DNA from: an uncultured Maribacter sp.
GTDB lineage: Bacteria; Bacteroidota; Bacteroidia; Flavobacteriales; Flavobacteriaceae
Length of the DNA stretch: 64,000 bases
Assembly (NCBI GenBank): GCA_947493885.1
Contig: CANLTE010000008.1
Location: 1 to 64,000 of the forward strand
Reading direction: 5' to 3'
Shown here piece by piece: positions 33,262 to 43,421 of the stretch. The notes beneath the pieces were generated by a model that was given only the letters and a program-made list of their open reading frames with translations, had not been told where the DNA came from and ran no database searches. Position 1 is the first letter of the stretch. Every line of letters begins with the position of its first letter. The translations under genes were made by a program, and so were the position numbers.

Positions 33262-34200
33262 TTATTGAAGAATTAAGCTTGTAATAAACACTAAAAAAGG
33301 AATAAAAACACTTAACATTAGAACAATCTCCTTTATGTTAGGTTTTTCTATGGTTTCCACATAATTAGTAATTAAAACTGATGACGCAAAAAAACTGACC
33401 ATAAGTGGAAACTCATTATCATTAGAAGATAGTACATGTAACACTAAGCCCAGAATAAAAGATAACATTAGCAAACGTATGGTAGTTATTTTTCCAACTC
33501 CTGACTTACCTAAGGTTAAAAAACTCCAGAAGCCCAATAAACTGTTCAGCATGATATAAACAACTAGCTTACTACTATCTCCCCAACTGGAAAAAATAGT
33601 TGAAAATGAAGTTATATTAAACTGATAATGTACCTCTAAAAAACTAACTTGATTTCCGAGGAATAAAATGATATATAAAACAATTGAAAAACAAAAAACA
33701 GCCGAAAAAGGAACCATCCAGTTTCTAATATTCTTAGGTTCATAAATATAAATTGCTGCAAAAACTAGAAGAACATAAACTATTGCCCAATCAAAAAACA
33801 GAGAGGCTACTAATATCCATAAAGTAGCGTCAAAAATTTTATTCTTAATATTCTTTAATGACTTAACGCTTAAAAGACGCCTTGTTGCTAGGAGTAAAAA
33901 AAAACTGCACAACACCACATTTTTTCCACTTAACGTCTCCCAAAAACAAACAATTAAAAGACCATAAAATAAAACCGAAAATGAATTCGCACTTGTTAAT
34001 TTGTTTCTTTTTACAATAAAATCAATAATGAAAATACTAAATAATAGGGTTATTGAAACAACTAGTTTTAGTATAATTCCTTCCGTAGATAATGTTAAAT
34101 CAAACAACTTATACTGTACAATCCAGTAAAAAAAGAACAGAAAAGTAACTACGATAATGTAGTTTATTGGTTTTGTTTTCCCAAAAATGCTTGATATCAT
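33262..34200 (-). CDS. DUF6427 family membrane protein
   Basis: 312 aa with about nine or ten hydrophobic segments and MISSIFGKTKPINYIIVVTFLFFFYW at the N-terminus, typical of DUF6427 in Flavobacteriaceae. No enzymatic motif is visible. It lies 27 bp upstream of the DUF4254 gene on the same strand, probably in the same operon. Confidence 0.8.
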   Translation of the reverse strand: MISSIFGKTKPINYIIVVTFLFFFYWIVQYKLFDLTLSTEGIILKLVVSITLLFSIFIIDFIVKRNKLTSANSFSVLFYGLLIVCFWETLSGKNVVLCSFFLLLATRRLLSVKSLKNIKNKIFDATLWILVASLFFDWAIVYVLLVFAAIYIYEPKNIRNWMVPFSAVFCFSIVLYIILFLGNQVSFLEVHYQFNITSFSTIFSSWGDSSKLVVYIMLNSLLGFWSFLTLGKSGVGKITTIRLLMLSFILGLVLHVLSSNDNEFPLMVSFFASSVLITNYVETIEKPNIKEIVLMLSVFIPFLVFITSLILQ

Positions 34201-34220
34201 CTTAGGTTTTTATATTTTTG
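34191..34220 (+). promoter_or_regulatory. Promoter for the DUF6341 gene
   Basis: TTGA (34191-34194), an 18-bp spacer and TATTTTTG (34213-34220, TAnnTTTG) fit the Bacteroidota promoter. It lies 23 bp upstream of the ATG at 34244 and partly overlaps the start of the divergent DUF6427 gene. Confidence 0.55.
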
Positions 34221-34243
34221 CCTCGTAAATATACTAATATAAC

Positions 34244-34465
34244 ATGAAGGCATTTTTTGAAAGTATACAGGATTTATTTGTTGATGGGCTTTTTTTACCA
34301 TTAGACTTTTTCAGATTTTTGCAAAACTGGTGGTTAGCAAATTCTGTAAATTGGATTTTTGTAATTATAGGATTTATAGCTTTTGTATACTGGATGATTG
34401 AGTTAAAAAAATATAATGATGCTGGTGAAGAAGACAAGAGTAGTACTTCACACTCATATTTATAA
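34244..34465 (+). CDS. DUF6341 family small membrane protein
   Basis: 73 aa with one membrane helix (about 32-52) and NWWLANSVNWIFVIIGFIAFVYW, typical of DUF6341. The protein is found near purD and DUF6427 in flavobacteria. Function unknown. The 3' end overlaps the convergent purD by 6 bp. Confidence 0.82.
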   Translation: MKAFFESIQDLFVDGLFLPLDFFRFLQNWWLANSVNWIFVIIGFIAFVYWMIELKKYNDAGEEDKSSTSHSYL

Positions 34466-35731
34466 GTCAAATCCAATATCTTTTCTATAATTCATCTTAT
34501 CAAAATGTAATTTATTTATATTTTGATAAGATACTTTTAGTGCTTCTTTAAAGTTATCTCCATAAGATGTAATTGCAATTACTCTTCCTCCACTTGTTAC
34601 AACTTTATCATCTTTAAATTGCGTTCCAGCATGAAATACTATTGATGAATCTATATCATCGTATCCAGTAATTTGTTTCCCTTTTTCATATGCTTCTGGG
34701 TAGCCTCCAGACACTGTCATAACAGTTACTGCCGTTCTTTCATCTACATCCAAATCTATTTCATCCAGAGTTTGGTTTGCAACAGCCTCAAATACCTCAA
34801 CTAAATCGTTTTTAATACGAGGTAAAACAACCTCAGTTTCTGGATCCCCCATTCGAACATTATATTCAATGACAAGAGGCTCATTATTAACCATAATCAA
34901 ACCAATAAAAATAAATCCTTTATATGGTAAGTTATCCATTTTAAGGCCATTTACGGTTGGTTTAACAATTCGATGTTCAATCTTATCCATTAACACATCA
35001 TCTGCAAATGGAACAGGAGAAATGGCTCCCATACCACCTGTATTGAGACCAGTATCTCCTTCCCCTATTCTTTTGTAGTCTTTTGCAGTTGGCAATATTT
35101 TGTAATTTTCACCATCGGTAAGCACAAAACAGCTTAATTCAATACCGTCTAAAAATTCCTCTATTACAACGGTTGCACTGGCATTACCAAATTTAGCATC
35201 CACGAGCATAGCTTTTAACTCGGTTTTTGCTTCCTCTAAATCATTTAATATTAAGACTCCTTTTCCAGCTGCTAAACCATCTGCCTTTAAAACATAAGGA
35301 GGATTAAGTTTTTCCAAAAAAGAATATCCCTTTTCTAAATCGTTAGATGTAAAACTTTCATATTTCGCAGTTGGAATATTATGCTTAAACATAAACTCTT
35401 TAGCAAATTCTTTACTGCCTTCTAATGTAGCCGCTGCTTTCTCCGGGCCAATAACTGGTATATTTTTTAGTAAATCATCACTAAGAAAAAAATCATGAAC
35501 CCCGTTCACCAATGGATCTTCTGGCCCAACAACAACCATATTAATACCTTCTGAAAGTATCGCCTTTTTAATACCCTCAAAATCATTAACACCGATAGGT
35601 ATATTTCTAGCTATTGCAGCAGTTCCTGCATTTCCTGGTGCAACAAATAATTTACTAAGTTTTTGGCTTTGATTTAATTTCCAAGCAATTGTATGTTCAC
35701 GACCACCTGAACCAAGGATAAGAATATTCAT
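34460..35731 (-). CDS. purD: Phosphoribosylamine-glycine ligase
   Basis: 423 aa, normal length. N-terminal GSGGREHTIAWKLNQS, ATP-grasp core with LKADGLAAGKGV, and the metal-binding EYNVRMGDPETEVVLPRI. It joins phosphoribosylamine and glycine in step two of de novo purine synthesis. It is single and separate from other pur genes here. A TATTTTTG -7 box lies at 35754-35747 without a good -33. Confidence 0.97.
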   Translation of the reverse strand: MNILILGSGGREHTIAWKLNQSQKLSKLFVAPGNAGTAAIARNIPIGVNDFEGIKKAILSEGINMVVVGPEDPLVNGVHDFFLSDDLLKNIPVIGPEKAAATLEGSKEFAKEFMFKHNIPTAKYESFTSNDLEKGYSFLEKLNPPYVLKADGLAAGKGVLILNDLEEAKTELKAMLVDAKFGNASATVVIEEFLDGIELSCFVLTDGENYKILPTAKDYKRIGEGDTGLNTGGMGAISPVPFADDVLMDKIEHRIVKPTVNGLKMDNLPYKGFIFIGLIMVNNEPLVIEYNVRMGDPETEVVLPRIKNDLVEVFEAVANQTLDEIDLDVDERTAVTVMTVSGGYPEAYEKGKQITGYDDIDSSIVFHAGTQFKDDKVVTSGGRVIAITSYGDNFKEALKVSYQNINKLHFDKMNYRKDIGFDL

Positions 35732-35765
35732 GTTTTAAGCTTTCGGCAAAAATACATGAAGAGAA

Positions 35766-35812
35766 GGGAATAACATTAACTTTCTTCATAAAAAAGAAGC
35801 AATATTATTCCC
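35766..35812 (-). terminator. Candidate terminator between UXS-like gene and purD
   Basis: GGGAATAACATT and AATATTATTCCC are complementary at 11 of 12 positions around an AT-rich loop that itself contains a small CTTC/GAAG stem. No clean U-tract follows, so it may be an attenuating hairpin. Confidence 0.4.
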
Positions 35813-35826
35813 TTTATAATTAATTA

Positions 35827-36813
35827 TTATTTTTTATTTATATCAGAAAAATCTCTATGCTCTGTTCTTTCCAGCTCTTCTTTGGATAACGTTTTAAAGT
35901 ACTCAAAAGTTCGTTTCATACCCTCTGCTCTGCCAACTTTTGGCTCCCATCCTAAAATTTCTTTAGCTTTAGAAATATCTGGTTGCCTTTGCATAGGATC
36001 ATCTTGGGGTAAATCTTTATAAATTACTTTTTGATCCGTTCCTGTTAAGTTTATAATTTCCTCTGCAAAATCTTTAATCGTAATTTCATGAGGGTTACCA
36101 ATATTTACGGGATCTGAATAATCACTCATTAATAATCTGTAAATACCTTCAATTTCGTCATCTACATAACAAAATGACCTAGTTTGAGAACCATCTCCAA
36201 AAACAGTTAAATCTTCCCCTCTAAGTGCTTGTCCCATAAAGGCTGGTATTACACGACCATCATTTAAACGCATTCTGGGGCCATAAGTATTAAAAATACG
36301 AACGATTCTGGTTTCAACGCCATGAAAACGATGATAAGCCATTGTAATAGACTCTTGGAAACGTTTAGCCTCATCATATACCCCGCGAGGGCCAATTGTA
36401 TTAACATTTCCGTAATATTCCTCTGTTTGTGGATGTACTAATGGATCACCATAAATTTCGGATGTTGAAGCTATTAAAACGCGTGCCCCTTTTTCTTTTG
36501 CCAATCCAAGCAAGTTATGCGTTCCCAAAGCACCAACCTTTAATGTTTGAATAGGTATTTTTAAATAATCTATCGGACTGGCTGGAGAAGCAAAATGTAA
36601 AATATAATCCAATTCACCAGGCACATGAACAAACTTGGTTACATCGTGATTATAAAATTCGAATTGTTCTAATTTAAACAAATGCTCTATATTTTTTAAA
36701 TCACCAGTAATTAGGTTATCCATTCCTATTACATGAAAACCTTCATTAACAAAGCGATCACATAAGTGTGATCCTAAAAAACCAGCGGCGCCAGTTATAA
36801 GTATTCTTTTCAT
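35827..36813 (-). CDS. UDP-glucuronic acid decarboxylase family protein (UXS-like SDR)
   Basis: 328 aa extended [17 protein letters not shown] nucleotide-binding loop, catalytic STSEIYGDP and YDEAKRFQE (YxxxK), and [26 protein letters not shown], a strong UXS pattern. It would convert UDP-glucuronate to UDP-xylose (via the 4-keto pentose). It heads the polysaccharide locus on the minus strand, next to the initiating sugar transferase. No ugd (UDP-glucose dehydrogenase) is in the window, so its substrate must be supplied elsewhere. Confidence 0.87.
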   Translation of the reverse strand: MKRILITGAAGFLGSHLCDRFVNEGFHVIGMDNLITGDLKNIEHLFKLEQFEFYNHDVTKFVHVPGELDYILHFASPASPIDYLKIPIQTLKVGALGTHNLLGLAKEKGARVLIASTSEIYGDPLVHPQTEEYYGNVNTIGPRGVYDEAKRFQESITMAYHRFHGVETRIVRIFNTYGPRMRLNDGRVIPAFMGQALRGEDLTVFGDGSQTRSFCYVDDEIEGIYRLLMSDYSDPVNIGNPHEITIKDFAEEIINLTGTDQKVIYKDLPQDDPMQRQPDISKAKEILGWEPKVGRAEGMKRTFEYFKTLSKEELERTEHRDFSDINKK

Positions 36814-36934
36814 ACTTGTTTTTTAATATTATACTGTTTTGGGAAACTTGAGCGAAAATATATCGGAATACTGGTCAGGACAAATCTTTCAGGTTAAAAA
36901 ACCAATAAATAGGGGCAAAAGAAAAAAAACAAAT

Positions 36935-38287
36935 TTAATATGCCTTCTCCTCTCCAGAAATAGCATTTACAATTGTTTGAATTATGATTTTAATATCTAA
37001 AAGAAAAGACCAGTTTTCCACATAGAATATATCAAATTTAATTCTGTTTTGAATATCACTATCTTTTTCTATTTCTCCACGATACCCTTTTACCTGAGCC
37101 AAACCGGTAATACCAGGCTTAACAAAATGACGCAACATATACTTATCTACTTTACTAGCGTATTCATCCGTATGCTTTAGCATATGTGGCCTGGGTCCAA
37201 CAACTGACATATTTCCGAAAAGTACATTATAAAATTGTGGGAGTTCATCAATACTGGTTCTTCTAATAAACTTGCCAATTTTAGTAACTCTCATATCATT
37301 TTTTTCAGCCTGAATATTGTCTGAATACTTATTAATTCCCATTGATCTAAATTTTAAACAATAAAACTCTTTATTATCAAAACCAGTTCTTTTCTGAATA
37401 AAAAACACAGGTCCTTTTGATTCTAAGGTAATTAACAAAGCCAAAATAGGGCCAATCCAAATTAACAAACCAAAAATTATAATAAATGAAAAAATAATAT
37501 CAAAAGACCTTTTTAAAAAAGCATTTATTGAATTATGCAATGGAATGTCTCTTAAAGATAAAATTGGCAAATAATCATAATATTCAAATTTTAACTTTTT
37601 AGCAAAAATATTTTTATTGTCTGGTAAAAACTTCAGTGTTTTAAGGTTGTTATCAGAAAAGCTTATAAACTTAGCTAATTGCTTATTTGTTAATTCGGAA
37701 ACCGAACAGTATATTTCATCAACTCTTTCATTAACAATGAATCTAAAACATTGCTCCAAATCAAAATCCAACTGTTTAGGGTCAAATTGTCTCAAAAACT
37801 GAAAACCATATTCAGTTCTCTCATTAAAAACACTTTTCAATTGATTCATTTTTTTATTCTCACCAACTACTACTACTTTTCTAATATTTCCCTTAACCTG
37901 TTTCCTATATTTAAGTAAAGCAAAATGACTAATGAATTTTAAAAGAGAAATAGTAACAAAAACAAGGCTAAAATATTGGGCAATTCCTAATCTGCTAACT
38001 TCTGGTTGTTTAAAAAACCCTATATATGCGTATAATATCAAGAAAAAAAGAGCAAACTGAGTAAACAGTTTTTTTAAAATATGCGTGACCTTAGAATATC
38101 TATAAACTTCATAAAAACCATTTTTAAATGATAACACTACCCAAGAAATTGATAAATAACAATAAAATATAAAAGGAGTTTGGAAATTTATTGGTAAAAA
38201 ATGAGCAAACAAATATAAGACCAACAAATCAATAAAATATGATATGGGGTTTAACAAACTAGAATATCTATGCTGACCTAAAAACAC
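36935..38287 (-). CDS. Initiating undecaprenyl-phosphate sugar-phosphate transferase (WcaJ/WbaP-type)
   Basis: 450 aa. N-terminal ~110 residues contain four membrane helices, then a soluble CoA-binding-like domain (VVVVGENKKMNQLKSVF...), one more helix and the catalytic bacterial sugar transferase domain (KRSFDIIFSF...SKGPVFFIQKRTGFDNKEFYCLKFRSM, then DELPQFYNVLFGNMSVVGPRP). It links the first sugar phosphate to undecaprenyl phosphate to begin a repeat unit. A TATCTTTG -7-like box sits at 38319-38312. Confidence 0.93.
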   Translation of the reverse strand: MFLGQHRYSSLLNPISYFIDLLVLYLFAHFLPINFQTPFIFYCYLSISWVVLSFKNGFYEVYRYSKVTHILKKLFTQFALFFLILYAYIGFFKQPEVSRLGIAQYFSLVFVTISLLKFISHFALLKYRKQVKGNIRKVVVVGENKKMNQLKSVFNERTEYGFQFLRQFDPKQLDFDLEQCFRFIVNERVDEIYCSVSELTNKQLAKFISFSDNNLKTLKFLPDNKNIFAKKLKFEYYDYLPILSLRDIPLHNSINAFLKRSFDIIFSFIIIFGLLIWIGPILALLITLESKGPVFFIQKRTGFDNKEFYCLKFRSMGINKYSDNIQAEKNDMRVTKIGKFIRRTSIDELPQFYNVLFGNMSVVGPRPHMLKHTDEYASKVDKYMLRHFVKPGITGLAQVKGYRGEIEKDSDIQNRIKFDIFYVENWSFLLDIKIIIQTIVNAISGEEKAY

Positions 38288-38382
38288 TAAATAGCATTAA
38301 TTAAACGTCTTCAAAGATACTTTTTTTAAAAGACATTATTTCCATATTTTATTGGGATGTTAATTTTATAAACTTCAAAATC

Positions 38383-39378
38383 TTATATAAAATCTTCAGG
38401 AGATAAAGATTCCCAATGATCTAATGCTTTTTTAAATGAAAACTTAAACTCAAAATTTTCATCTGCTAAATATTTGGGCTCAATATTTGTTGGAAAACCC
38501 GCTTTTCTGACCCTTACAGGATGGATGGATGTTTCTTTTCTCAATACTTTTGATATAACTTGTACAAAAAAAGCAATAACGGCTAAGATTTTAGTTGAAA
38601 GCCGAAGTGTTGGCCTATTATATCCAAACTTGCTCTTAACTATTCTAGTCATTTCGTTTAATGGTACTAAAGGGTTTTCGGCATAATTATACACTATTAA
38701 TTTATCCCTTTTATCCATAGTAAAAAGCACACTATCTATAAGACCATATACATATCCATAAGCCTTTATAACATTGCCTCCGTTAGGTAAAACAAATGTC
38801 CCTTTTTTTAAAGATTTTATCATTCTATATACATTCCCTGGATCCTTTGGTCCAAATATAACACTTGGTCTAACGATAATTAACCTTCGAGAATTATCTT
38901 CATATAACCATTCTTTATGAATTTTTTCAGCCAGTGCCTTAGATATTCCATATGCAGTTTCAGGATATAAATTTGATTCCTCGGTCCTTTTGCTGAGAGA
39001 CTTTCCATATGGAGCAATACTACTGGTAAAAAAAATATTTTTAATCCCTGTTTTTCTTGCCAAATCATTCACATTTTTGGCGCCAGGTATATTGGTGTCA
39101 AAATATTCCTTATACTCATGTCCGGGTTCTCGATGTACAGCTGCAAAATTAAATATCCATGATTTTTTCCCATCAACATCAACATCTGGTAGTGCTAATT
39201 TAAATCTTACATCAGCCTTTCTAAAAAAAATTCTTCCTTCTGATAATTCATCATCAAAACCTTTCAAAGGGTTTATATCATAAACTAAATAGTGTTTAAA
39301 CTCTCCGAGGGATAAAAGTTCTCTCAATAAAAAACTACCAATATAGCCGCTTCCTCCAATTATAATAGCTGATTTCAT
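38383..39378 (-). CDS. NAD-dependent epimerase/dehydratase (extended SDR)
   Basis: 331 aa. GGSGYIGS binding loop, FTSSIAPYG catalytic Ser region and YGISKALAE (YxxxK). The C-terminal half is short for a 4,6-dehydratase, so a reductase or 4-epimerase acting on a nucleotide-sugar is likelier. It sits between the initiating transferase and wzx and probably makes the first sugar of the repeat. The substrate cannot be read from sequence. Confidence 0.82.
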   Translation of the reverse strand: MKSAIIIGGSGYIGSFLLRELLSLGEFKHYLVYDINPLKGFDDELSEGRIFFRKADVRFKLALPDVDVDGKKSWIFNFAAVHREPGHEYKEYFDTNIPGAKNVNDLARKTGIKNIFFTSSIAPYGKSLSKRTEESNLYPETAYGISKALAEKIHKEWLYEDNSRRLIIVRPSVIFGPKDPGNVYRMIKSLKKGTFVLPNGGNVIKAYGYVYGLIDSVLFTMDKRDKLIVYNYAENPLVPLNEMTRIVKSKFGYNRPTLRLSTKILAVIAFFVQVISKVLRKETSIHPVRVRKAGFPTNIEPKYLADENFEFKFSFKKALDHWESLSPEDFI

Positions 39379-39573
39379 AATATCACAATATATTCAATCG
39401 CTAAAATACTCTTATTTTTTTATCATATATTGTATTGATTTAATCTTTTTAGATGAACTTGCACTCCACGCATGAGGCCTATACTCAATACCAAAATAAA
39501 AAAAGAACATAACAAATAGATGTTCCTAATTAGATTGTACCCTTGTAAATTCCATCGTTAGCTTAAATAACTC

Positions 39574-39581
39574 TATTTTTG
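39574..39581 (+). promoter_or_regulatory. Candidate -7 box before the wzx island
   Basis: TATTTTTG is an exact TAnnTTTG box 33 bp before the wzx ATG. No convincing TTTG lies at the expected distance upstream, so the call is weak. Confidence 0.35.
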
Positions 39582-39614
39582 AATTACTTATTTAGTTGAA
39601 AAATTAATTTATAA

Positions 39615-40862
39615 ATGGGAATAGGGAATAAATCTTTACTTGTAAACTTTAGTAGCTATACAATAATCAACTTAATAAACTCTTTAACTCCCTTTATAAT
39701 TCTCCCACTTTTAACTAAAAATTTAACCTCCGAGGATATAGGCATTATTGATTTATTTTCAACTTCAACAATATTTTTAACACCAATAATAGGGTTATGT
39801 ATTATACAATCCATAAGTAAATTATATTTTACAGTAGATAACAAATCTAAATATCTATCTGTTTTATTTTCATGCATATTTATTCTTGGAGGAGGCATTC
39901 TTACAATAACTACAATAGTGCTGTATGTTATGGACTTAGTGTTAATAGCACCAGGGAAAAAGTTATTAATACTACTTATTATTCTTTATGTTTTTTTAAC
40001 CTTGATTGTTGAAGGTTTTTTAATGTTAAAAAGAAATGAGGAAAACTTAAAACAATTTGCCTTTCTGAGGCTTTCTAAAGCAGGGCTGGATATTCTTTTA
40101 ACCATCACCTTACTATTTTTTTTTTCAGATTATAGTGCTAGAATTTTTTCTCTGATTTTTTCTTCTCTTTTTGCTGCTATTTTTGTATTCTATTCTTTAA
40201 ATAAAAACCCGTATATTAAATTTCAAATAGATAAAAAAATTATTTACAAAATACTTGTCTATTCTTCTCCTCTAATTCTACATACTTTTTTTACCAATAT
40301 TTTAAACTATGCTGATCGTTATTTCATAAACAATTTTATAGGTGTTTCAGAACTAGGGAAATATTCTGTGATTTACCAACTTTGTATGGTAATGAGCTTA
40401 ATGATTAACTCATTTGCAATGGCATGGACTCCATATTTTATGAAAAATATGGCAAAAAATGAATCAATATTTATTCCAATATTTAATAAAACTTTTAAAT
40501 ATTATGGAGTTGCACTACTATTAGGTGGAGTAATATTATTTTTAATAATGCCTTTTATTTATCGTTTCTATGTTGGCGAAGAGTATGTCGTAAATAAATC
40601 AATTTACATTGCTTTGTTATCTGGGTATTTTTTTCAAGGTTTGTATCGCTTTAAAGTCAATCGATTATTCTTTGTTGAAAAAACTATGTTAATAGCTTTC
40701 TTATCATTAACAAGTGCAATAGTTAATTTATCATTAAATTATTTTTTAATTCAAAAGTGGGGATTATTTGGTGCCGCTTTTGCAACCTTGGTTTCGTATA
40801 TAGTTCTTTATATTGCTCTTGAAATTGTTTTATTGGTTATGAAAGCTAATAAGAGTATTTAA
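39615..40862 (+). CDS. wzx: O-unit flippase (Wzx, oligosaccharide flippase family)
   Basis: 415 aa with 12-14 membrane helices. MGIGNKSLLVNFSSYTIINLINSLTPFIILPLLTKNLTSEDIGII is the usual Wzx N-terminus. It exports lipid-linked repeat units to the outer face of the inner membrane. The gene is much more AT-rich than the flanking metabolic genes, as is typical for horizontally exchanged wzx/wzy genes. It is the first gene of a plus-strand island (39.6-44.2 kb) inside the otherwise minus-strand locus. Confidence 0.9.
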   Translation: MGIGNKSLLVNFSSYTIINLINSLTPFIILPLLTKNLTSEDIGIIDLFSTSTIFLTPIIGLCIIQSISKLYFTVDNKSKYLSVLFSCIFILGGGILTITTIVLYVMDLVLIAPGKKLLILLIILYVFLTLIVEGFLMLKRNEENLKQFAFLRLSKAGLDILLTITLLFFFSDYSARIFSLIFSSLFAAIFVFYSLNKNPYIKFQIDKKIIYKILVYSSPLILHTFFTNILNYADRYFINNFIGVSELGKYSVIYQLCMVMSLMINSFAMAWTPYFMKNMAKNESIFIPIFNKTFKYYGVALLLGGVILFLIMPFIYRFYVGEEYVVNKSIYIALLSGYFFQGLYRFKVNRLFFVEKTMLIAFLSLTSAIVNLSLNYFLIQKWGLFGAAFATLVSYIVLYIALEIVLLVMKANKSI

Positions 40863-40992
40863 TTTTCTTTTATTTAGAGAAAGAATTATAAATGCAAAAT
40901 TTAGCCCTTAATCGTAAAATTCATTATTGATAAGGGTTAATTATAAAATATTAAACAATGAAATTATTTTTCATCATTAGAAGAAACTCAAA

Positions 40993-42177
40993 ATGATTTA
41001 TATTTTAATTCTAATCTATTTACTCAATTTATTATATATAAAGAAAAAAAAGCTTTTTAAAAGTTCTTACATAATGCATTTTTTCTTTATTTCAATAATT
41101 TTCATTGGTCCTGCCATTTATTACGAACTTGGCTTTACCTCTTATGCTAAAAGCTTTGAATGGGAAGATGTTATTACCTTTGAAAAATATGGGTTTTTTG
41201 TGTTTTTCTGCACCTTAATTTTTTCCTATTTTTTAGCTCACTCTAAAAAAACAATTTTTAATAGCTTTTTTAAAAACTACAGTGATAGAAATAAAAATTT
41301 AGTATTTATATATTATTTGTTTTGGTATTTTTTAGTTGGATTCTATATATTATTTTACATTAGTGAGCTACCTATTATAAAATTTATACAAACAGGAAGT
41401 CTTCCCGAAAGATTTGACCAATCTGACTCCGTAAAGCTTTTCTATACATTTTCTTCCTTCTTTATGGTATTTATTCCTTCAGGATATTTTTTCTTTGTTA
41501 GATATCTTAAAAACAACCTTTCTAAATTTATATTATTACTTACAGTTGCCTTCATTCTTACATCTGGTGGGCACAAAGGTTTAGTTGCCTTTTTTGTAAT
41601 TTTTTCATTACTTTTTTCGGGTATAAAATTCAATTTTAAGTATATTTTAGTGAGTTTTATTGCTCTTTCTGGACTATTGGTTGTTTACACTTTAACCAAA
41701 GGAAAAGAATTTAACAAAGAAACTTTCATGTATTTATTGGAGTCTCCTCCTAGACGATTTTTTGTAACTCAAGGTTCGGGGTTTATTACAAGAATTTCAA
41801 TGGAAAGAAAAAATTTATACAAAGGAGATATTTATGAATATAAGGTAATCAAACAAGAAACCTATGAAAAAATATACCCCAATACAAAGTCAATTGGGGC
41901 AGCGCCAACCATTTTTTTAGGGGATATCCATGTTCGGTATGGATATGTTGCTACATTAACTGCTTATATAATTTTCTTAATATTTATATTTCCTATAGTA
42001 AAAGGTACAGACAACATGCCTCAAAGAAAATTGTATCTATGGTGGAATCTATTCATGCTCTTCTTTTTACTTGGAATGGCCGAAATTTCATATTCCAGTT
42101 CTCTAAGAATCCTGTTAGTTTTGTTTAATTTTATTGTTGTTCTAATTATTCCTTTTCTTAAATTGAGAAAACATTGA
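40993..42177 (+). CDS. Putative repeat-unit polymerase (Wzy-like)
   Basis: 394 aa with about ten hydrophobic segments and a long periplasmic loop around residues 240-310 (RFFVTQGSGFITRISMERKNLYKGDIYEYKVIKQ...). This matches the topology of O-antigen polymerases. Wzy proteins barely share sequence, so the call rests on topology and on the position between wzx and other polysaccharide genes. Its stop overlaps the TTG start of the next gene. Confidence 0.72.
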   Translation: MIYILILIYLLNLLYIKKKKLFKSSYIMHFFFISIIFIGPAIYYELGFTSYAKSFEWEDVITFEKYGFFVFFCTLIFSYFLAHSKKTIFNSFFKNYSDRNKNLVFIYYLFWYFLVGFYILFYISELPIIKFIQTGSLPERFDQSDSVKLFYTFSSFFMVFIPSGYFFFVRYLKNNLSKFILLLTVAFILTSGGHKGLVAFFVIFSLLFSGIKFNFKYILVSFIALSGLLVVYTLTKGKEFNKETFMYLLESPPRRFFVTQGSGFITRISMERKNLYKGDIYEYKVIKQETYEKIYPNTKSIGAAPTIFLGDIHVRYGYVATLTAYIIFLIFIFPIVKGTDNMPQRKLYLWWNLFMLFFLLGMAEISYSSSLRILLVLFNFIVVLIIPFLKLRKH

Positions 42178-43418
42178 AAAAAATTACTTTAGAAAAAGTA
42201 TCCTATATTTTAGCTGGGGCTGCTTTTATAAGTTTACATATAAAGGAAAACATTAATTCTATATTTTTCGTTTCCTTTATTCTATCTATCCTGTCAATAG
42301 TAATAATTAATCGAAAAAGTTTTTCACTTTCTGAAATACCTAAAACACCGACACTTTTGATGCTAGGTTACTACATAATTGGAGTGGTTGGATTTTATGC
42401 CAATCCGGAATCAGACAATAATTATTTTATTCGATTGATTCCCTTTTTTGTTAGTCCGTTATTGTTCTATTATTTCAATACAAGTACATTCAATTTAAGT
42501 AGACTACTTAAACTTTATGTGATTACGAATCTCCTAGTACTTTTTGTTTTAGATATTTGGGCTATTATAGACATGATAAAAAACAATTCTCTTTATGTAA
42601 TGGTTGAAAATAGAGAATATTATAGGTTTCTGTATACAAGATACACACGCTTGGAATATTTTAACCCAATTTATTTAAGTGCCTACACATTCCTCTCTTC
42701 AGTCTTAATTCTTCAATATAAATTTTTTAATAAAAGGACTAGATGGATTATTCTGGGTTACACCTTGTTTCATTTGTTTATTATTGGATCCAGAGCTACA
42801 GTGATTTCAATACTTTTTGGCTCCATTATTTTCTTATTATTTGCATCTATAAAAAACAGACGTTATTTTAAATATTTAGGAATATTCAGTATATCTCTAT
42901 TTCTTTTAATCTCAACAGCATATATTTATAGGGATACACTTTTTTTTAATAGATATTCTCAAGTTTTCGAATGGTACAAAAAAAAAGAAATTGTTCTTGA
43001 AAGAAACTATTCGATTAACAATCGCATTAAAATTTACATCCTTGGTTCTTCCGCATGTTCAGAATCTTCAGGATTAATATATGGTACTGGTGTCGCTGAA
43101 AAAGAAATTAAAAAAACTTATTATAATAAATTTGAAGATAAATTTCCTTTTAAAACCCAGACCTATAATACACACAATCAATATATAAATAACTTTATTG
43201 ATTGGGGATATATAGGAGTAATTCTACTAATTTGGCTTTTAGTATGTATTATTTGGAATAACAGTAAACAAAAACTGATGTGGATTACTTTCTTTTGGCT
43301 TTGTTTTTCAATTTTGCTTACCATGGAAAGCGTATTATTTAGGCATAAAGGGATAATACTATTTATTCTTCATTACACAATATTATTTCAACAACCTCAA
43401 TCAAAAAAACAACATTAA
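42174..43418 (+). CDS. O-antigen ligase/polymerase family membrane protein
   Basis: 414 aa with about ten or eleven hydrophobic segments. A loop with NRIKIYILGSSACSESSGLIYGTGVAEKEIKKTYYNKFEDKFPFKTQTYNTHNQYINNFIDWGYIGV shows the THNQY...WG..G pattern of the O-antigen ligase (Wzy_C/WaaL, PF04932) family. It could be the true polymerase or ligate the finished chain to lipid A core. It begins with TTG that overlaps the preceding stop (TTGA), so the two membrane proteins are translationally coupled. Confidence 0.85.
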   Translation: MKKITLEKVSYILAGAAFISLHIKENINSIFFVSFILSILSIVIINRKSFSLSEIPKTPTLLMLGYYIIGVVGFYANPESDNNYFIRLIPFFVSPLLFYYFNTSTFNLSRLLKLYVITNLLVLFVLDIWAIIDMIKNNSLYVMVENREYYRFLYTRYTRLEYFNPIYLSAYTFLSSVLILQYKFFNKRTRWIILGYTLFHLFIIGSRATVISILFGSIIFLLFASIKNRRYFKYLGIFSISLFLLISTAYIYRDTLFFNRYSQVFEWYKKKEIVLERNYSINNRIKIYILGSSACSESSGLIYGTGVAEKEIKKTYYNKFEDKFPFKTQTYNTHNQYINNFIDWGYIGVILLIWLLVCIIWNNSKQKLMWITFFWLCFSILLTMESVLFRHKGIILFILHYTILFQQPQSKKQH

Positions 43419-43421
43419 AAA

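Noticed and set aside
40890-40965. Possible terminator between wzx and the polymerase-like gene (CCCTTA...TAAGGG)
   Set aside because: Only a 6-bp stem with a 20-nt loop and no T-run; likely chance in AT-rich DNA.
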